From Mimachlamys varia (taxonomy: Eukaryota; Mollusca; Bivalvia; Pectinida; Pectinidae): DNA of 64,000 bases. This document shows positions 60,629 through 64,000 of this stretch, piece by piece (the first letter of the stretch is position 1; every line of letters begins with the position of its first letter). A program made the translations under genes and the position numbers. The stretch lies in the NCBI GenBank assembly GCA_947623455.1, contig OX392532.1, forward strand, positions 52,455,058-52,519,057. The letters are read 5' to 3'. A model generated the notes under the pieces. That model saw nothing but the letters and a program-made list of their open reading frames with translations, searched no databases and had not been told where the DNA came from.

Positions 60629-62419
60629 ATGCATACTAGAGATAATTCTTTCAAGTGCAGTATCTGTTCTAGAAAATTCAGTGACTCATCTAGATTAAAG
60701 AGACACAGACGGATACATACAGGAGAGAAACCTTACAAGTGTGATTTCTGTAGTAAAGAATTTTCTGACTTACCTCACCTTCAGACACACAGACTAATAT
60801 ATACAGGAGAGAAACCTTACAAGTGTGATTTCTGTAGTAAAGAATGTTCTGACTTACCTCACCTTCAGACACACAGACTAATATATACAGGAGAGAAACC
60901 TTACAAGTGTGATGTCTGTAGTAGCGAATTTTCTGTCTCATCTCACCTACAGAGACACAAACGGATACATACAGGAAAGAAACCTTACAAGTGTGATGTC
61001 TGTAGTAAAGAATTTTCTCAGTCATCTAGCCTGCAGACACACAGACGGATACATACAGGAGAGAAACCTTACAAGTGTGATGTCTGTAGTAAAGAATTTT
61101 CTCAGTTATCTCACCTACGGAGACACAGACGAATACATACAGGAGAAGAACCTTACAAGTGTGATGTCTGTAGTAAAGAATTTTCTGACTTATCTTACCT
61201 ACAGACACACAGACGGATACATACAGGAGATAAACCTTACAAGTGTGATGTCTGTAGTAAAGACTTCTCTGACTTATCTCACCTACAGAGACACAGACGG
61301 ATACATACAGGAGAGAAACCTTACAATTGTGATGTCTGTAGTAAAGAATTTTCTCAGTCATCTAACTTACAGAGACACAGACTAATACATACAGGAGAAA
61401 AACCTTACAAGTGTGATGTCTGTAGTAAAGAATTTTCTCATTCATCTAGCCTTCAGACACACAGACTAATACATACAGGAGAAGAACCTTACAAGTGTGA
61501 TTTTTGTAGTAAAGAATGTTCTGACTTACCTCACCTACAGAGACACAGACGGTTACATACAGGAGAGAAACCTTACAAGTGTGATATCTGCAGTAAAGAA
61601 TTTTCTTATTCATCTAACCTACAGACACACAGACTAATACATACAGGAGAGAAACCTTACAAGTGTGATATCTGCAGTAAAGAATTTTCTGATTCATCAA
61701 GCCTACAGAGACACAAACGGATACATACAGGAGAGCAACCTTACAAGTGTGATGTCTGTAGTAAAGAGTTTTCTCAGTCATCTAGCCTACATATACACAG
61801 ACGGATACATACAGGAGAGAAACCTTACAAGTGTGATGTCTGTAGTAAGGACTTTTCTCGCCCATCTGCCTTACAGAGACACAGACGGATACACACAGGA
61901 GAGAAACCTTACAAGTGTGATGTCTGTAGTAAAGAATTTTCTCAGTCATCTAGCCTACAGACACACAGACGGTTACATACAGGAGAAAAACCTTACAAGT
62001 GTGATGTCTGTAGTAAAGAATTTTCTAAGTCATCTAGCCTACAGACACACAGACGGATACATACAGGAGAAGAACCTTACAAGTGTGATGTCTGTAGTAA
62101 AGAATTTTCTCATTCATCTAGCCTACAGACACACAGACGGATACATACAGGAAAAGAACCTTACAAGTGTGATATTTGTAGTAAAAAATTTTCTGTCTTA
62201 TCTCACCTACAGAGACACAGACGGATACATACAGGAGAAAAACCTTACAAGTGTGATGTCTGTAGTAAAGAATTTTCTCAGGCATCTAGCCTACAGACAC
62301 ACAGACGGATACATACAGGAGAGAAACCTTACAAGTGTGATGGCTGTAGTAAAGAATTTTCTGCCTCATCTCACCTACAGAGACACAGACGGATACATAT
62401 AGGAGAGCAACCTTACTAG
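60629..62419 (+). CDS. C2H2 zinc-finger protein, locus 4, 21 fingers
   Basis: Predicted DNA-binding nuclear protein of 596 residues. The ATG at 60629 is the first after an in-frame TAA at 60620. Twenty-one fingers of 28 residues follow back to back from residue 8. Linkers are TGEKP or close variants (TGEEP, TGKKP, TGDKP, TGEQP, TGKEP). Fingers 2 and 3 end HRLIY, with Tyr in place of the last zinc-binding His, and are nearly identical. Fingers 3 and 11 have Cys for the core Phe. Framework residues are almost invariant, while helix positions -1, 3 and 6 vary (Q, D, V, H, S, K, Y, R, L, A at -1; S, H, N, Y, A, R at 3; T, R, I at 6). The stop is TAG where the other fingers have the Lys AAG of PYKC, so the array is cut in mid-finger. 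No effector domain is visible. Confidence 0.9.
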   Translation: MHTRDNSFKCSICSRKFSDSSRLKRHRRIHTGEKPYKCDFCSKEFSDLPHLQTHRLIYTGEKPYKCDFCSKECSDLPHLQTHRLIYTGEKPYKCDVCSSEFSVSSHLQRHKRIHTGKKPYKCDVCSKEFSQSSSLQTHRRIHTGEKPYKCDVCSKEFSQLSHLRRHRRIHTGEEPYKCDVCSKEFSDLSYLQTHRRIHTGDKPYKCDVCSKDFSDLSHLQRHRRIHTGEKPYNCDVCSKEFSQSSNLQRHRLIHTGEKPYKCDVCSKEFSHSSSLQTHRLIHTGEEPYKCDFCSKECSDLPHLQRHRRLHTGEKPYKCDICSKEFSYSSNLQTHRLIHTGEKPYKCDICSKEFSDSSSLQRHKRIHTGEQPYKCDVCSKEFSQSSSLHIHRRIHTGEKPYKCDVCSKDFSRPSALQRHRRIHTGEKPYKCDVCSKEFSQSSSLQTHRRLHTGEKPYKCDVCSKEFSKSSSLQTHRRIHTGEEPYKCDVCSKEFSHSSSLQTHRRIHTGKEPYKCDICSKKFSVLSHLQRHRRIHTGEKPYKCDVCSKEFSQASSLQTHRRIHTGEKPYKCDGCSKEFSASSHLQRHRRIHIGEQPY

Positions 62420-62994
<575 letters not shown>

Positions 62995-63026
62995 CCTTAC
63001 GTGTGATGTTTGTAGTAAAACAACAT

Positions 63027-64000
63027 GGGTCGGGATACACAGTCCAACATGCATATGTCATACAGGGGCCGGGCAACACAGTCAAACATACACTTGTCAT
63101 ACAGGGGCCGGGCTACACAGTCAAACATACACATGTCATACAGGGGCCGGGCAACACAGTCCAACATACACATGTCATACAGAGGCCGGGCTACACAGTC
63201 AAACATACACATGTCATACAGAGGCCGGGCATCACAGTCTAACATACACATGTCATACAGAGGCCAGGCTACACAGTCCAACATACACATGTCATACAGA
63301 GGCCGGGCAACACAGTCCAACATACACATGTCATACAGGTGCTGGGCTACACAGTCCAACATACACATGTCATACAGGGGCCGGGCAACACAGTCCAACA
63401 TACACATGTCATACAGAGGCCGGGCATCACAGTCAAGCATACACATGTCATACAGGGGCCGGGCTACACAGTCCAACATACACATGTCATACAGGTGCTG
63501 GGCTACACAGTCCAACATACACATGTCATACAGGGGCCGGGCTACACAGTCAAACATACACATGTCATACAGAGGCCGGGCTACACAGTCAAACATACAC
63601 ATGTCATTACGAGGCCGGGCAACACAGTCTAACATACACATGTCATACAGAGGCCGGGCTACACAGTCTAACATACACATGTCATACAGGGGCTTGGCTA
63701 CACAGTCAAACATACACATGTCATACAGAGGCCGGGCTACACAGTCCAACATACACATGTCATACAGAGGCCGGGCTACACAGTCTAACATACACATGTC
63801 ATACAGAGGCCGGGCTACACAGTCTAACATACACATGTCATACAGGGGCCGGGCTACACAGTCAAGCATACACATGTCATACAGGGGACGGGCTACACAG
63901 TCAAACATACACATGTCATACAGAGGCCGGGCAACACAGTCAAACATACACATGTCATACAGGAGACGGGCTACACAGTCAAACATACACATGTCATACA
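63027..64000. repeat. 39-bp minisatellite, runs off the window
   Basis: About 25 copies of a unit containing ACATGTCATACAG, GGGCCGGGCTACACAG and TCAAACATAC. Variants are GAGGCC/GGGGCC, CTACAC/CAACAC and TCCAAC/TCAAAC/TCTAAC. As 39 is divisible by 3, the minus strand stays open for 331 codons (13-residue repeat MCMFDCVARPLYD). It starts inside what was a zinc finger (the residual GTGATGTTTGTAGTAAAA precedes it). No promoter or non-repeat coding context is seen, so I treat it as a minisatellite. Confidence 0.93.

Noticed and set aside
63027..64000. 39-bp minisatellite derived from the zinc-finger module
   Set aside because: ACACAG...CATACA occurs in both, but the match is too short and the rest of the unit differs.

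Overview
This window is animal nuclear DNA, most likely from a bivalve mollusc. The taxon is inferred from the repeat families: Helentron-type elements opening with AGCTCACCTGGCCC and closing with GGGCCTCTTGTTT, tRNA-derived SINEs, and pogo-type MITEs. No conserved housekeeping gene is present to confirm it. The sequence is A+T-rich and intron-like, with GT/AG splice signals. It contains no operons, ribosome-binding sites, CRISPR arrays or prokaryotic mobile elements.

The only recognisable protein family is the Krüppel-type C2H2 zinc finger (84-bp modules, TGEKP linkers), present at four loci plus relics. Locus 1 lies on the minus strand at the left edge (1-830, truncated by the window). Locus 2 is on the plus strand (30978-32243, 14 fingers), with a nonsense-cut tail and a separate relic at 33120-33471. 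Locus 3 is on the minus strand (44345-45686) and is a frameshifted pseudogene. Locus 4 is on the plus strand (60629-62419, 21 fingers), with a broken tail to 62994. All four share the same 3' splice acceptor and the same first codons after it, so they are paralogues of one gene whose upstream exon or exons lie elsewhere. No KRAB, SCAN or BTB domain is visible.

Layout. 1-830: ZNF locus 1. 1337-20118: an 18.8-kb satellite array (about 43-bp unit, roughly 440 copies) with nested higher-order duplication. 20.1-30.4 kb: AT-rich DNA with MITEs, a tRNA-derived SINE, a 33-bp minisatellite that keeps a 238-codon frame open, and foldback elements, one nested inside a Helentron-like element. 30.4-33.5 kb: ZNF locus 2. 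34.2-38.4 kb: two Helentron-like (HINE/pearl/DINE-type) elements head to tail. 38.4-44.1 kb: repeat relics, a SINE, a Tigger-type MITE and a decayed Helentron-like copy. 44.3-45.7 kb: ZNF pseudogene 3, with a possible first exon near 49.6 kb. 46-53 kb: a long hairpin and two MITEs. 52.5-57.9 kb: two more Helentron-like elements, one apparently nested in a TTAA-flanked DNA transposon. 58-60.4 kb: tandem repeats and three copies of a 5S-rRNA-derived SINE-like repeat. 60.4-63.0 kb: ZNF locus 4. 63.03-64.0 kb: a 39-bp minisatellite running off the right edge.

The most unusual signal is in the Helentron-like elements. Each roughly 145-bp core unit carries a compact cluster of nuclear-receptor half-sites (TGACCTTGACCT, a short spacer, then AGGTCACAGGGGTCA), present about 38 times across four elements and echoed in an unrelated repeat family. 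A second theme is how the zinc-finger genes change. The same 2-bp deletion creates new ATG starts or frameshifts, single-base nonsense codons cut arrays in mid-finger, and the cluster sits against large satellite arrays, as the primate chromosome 19 ZNF cluster sits among beta-satellite.
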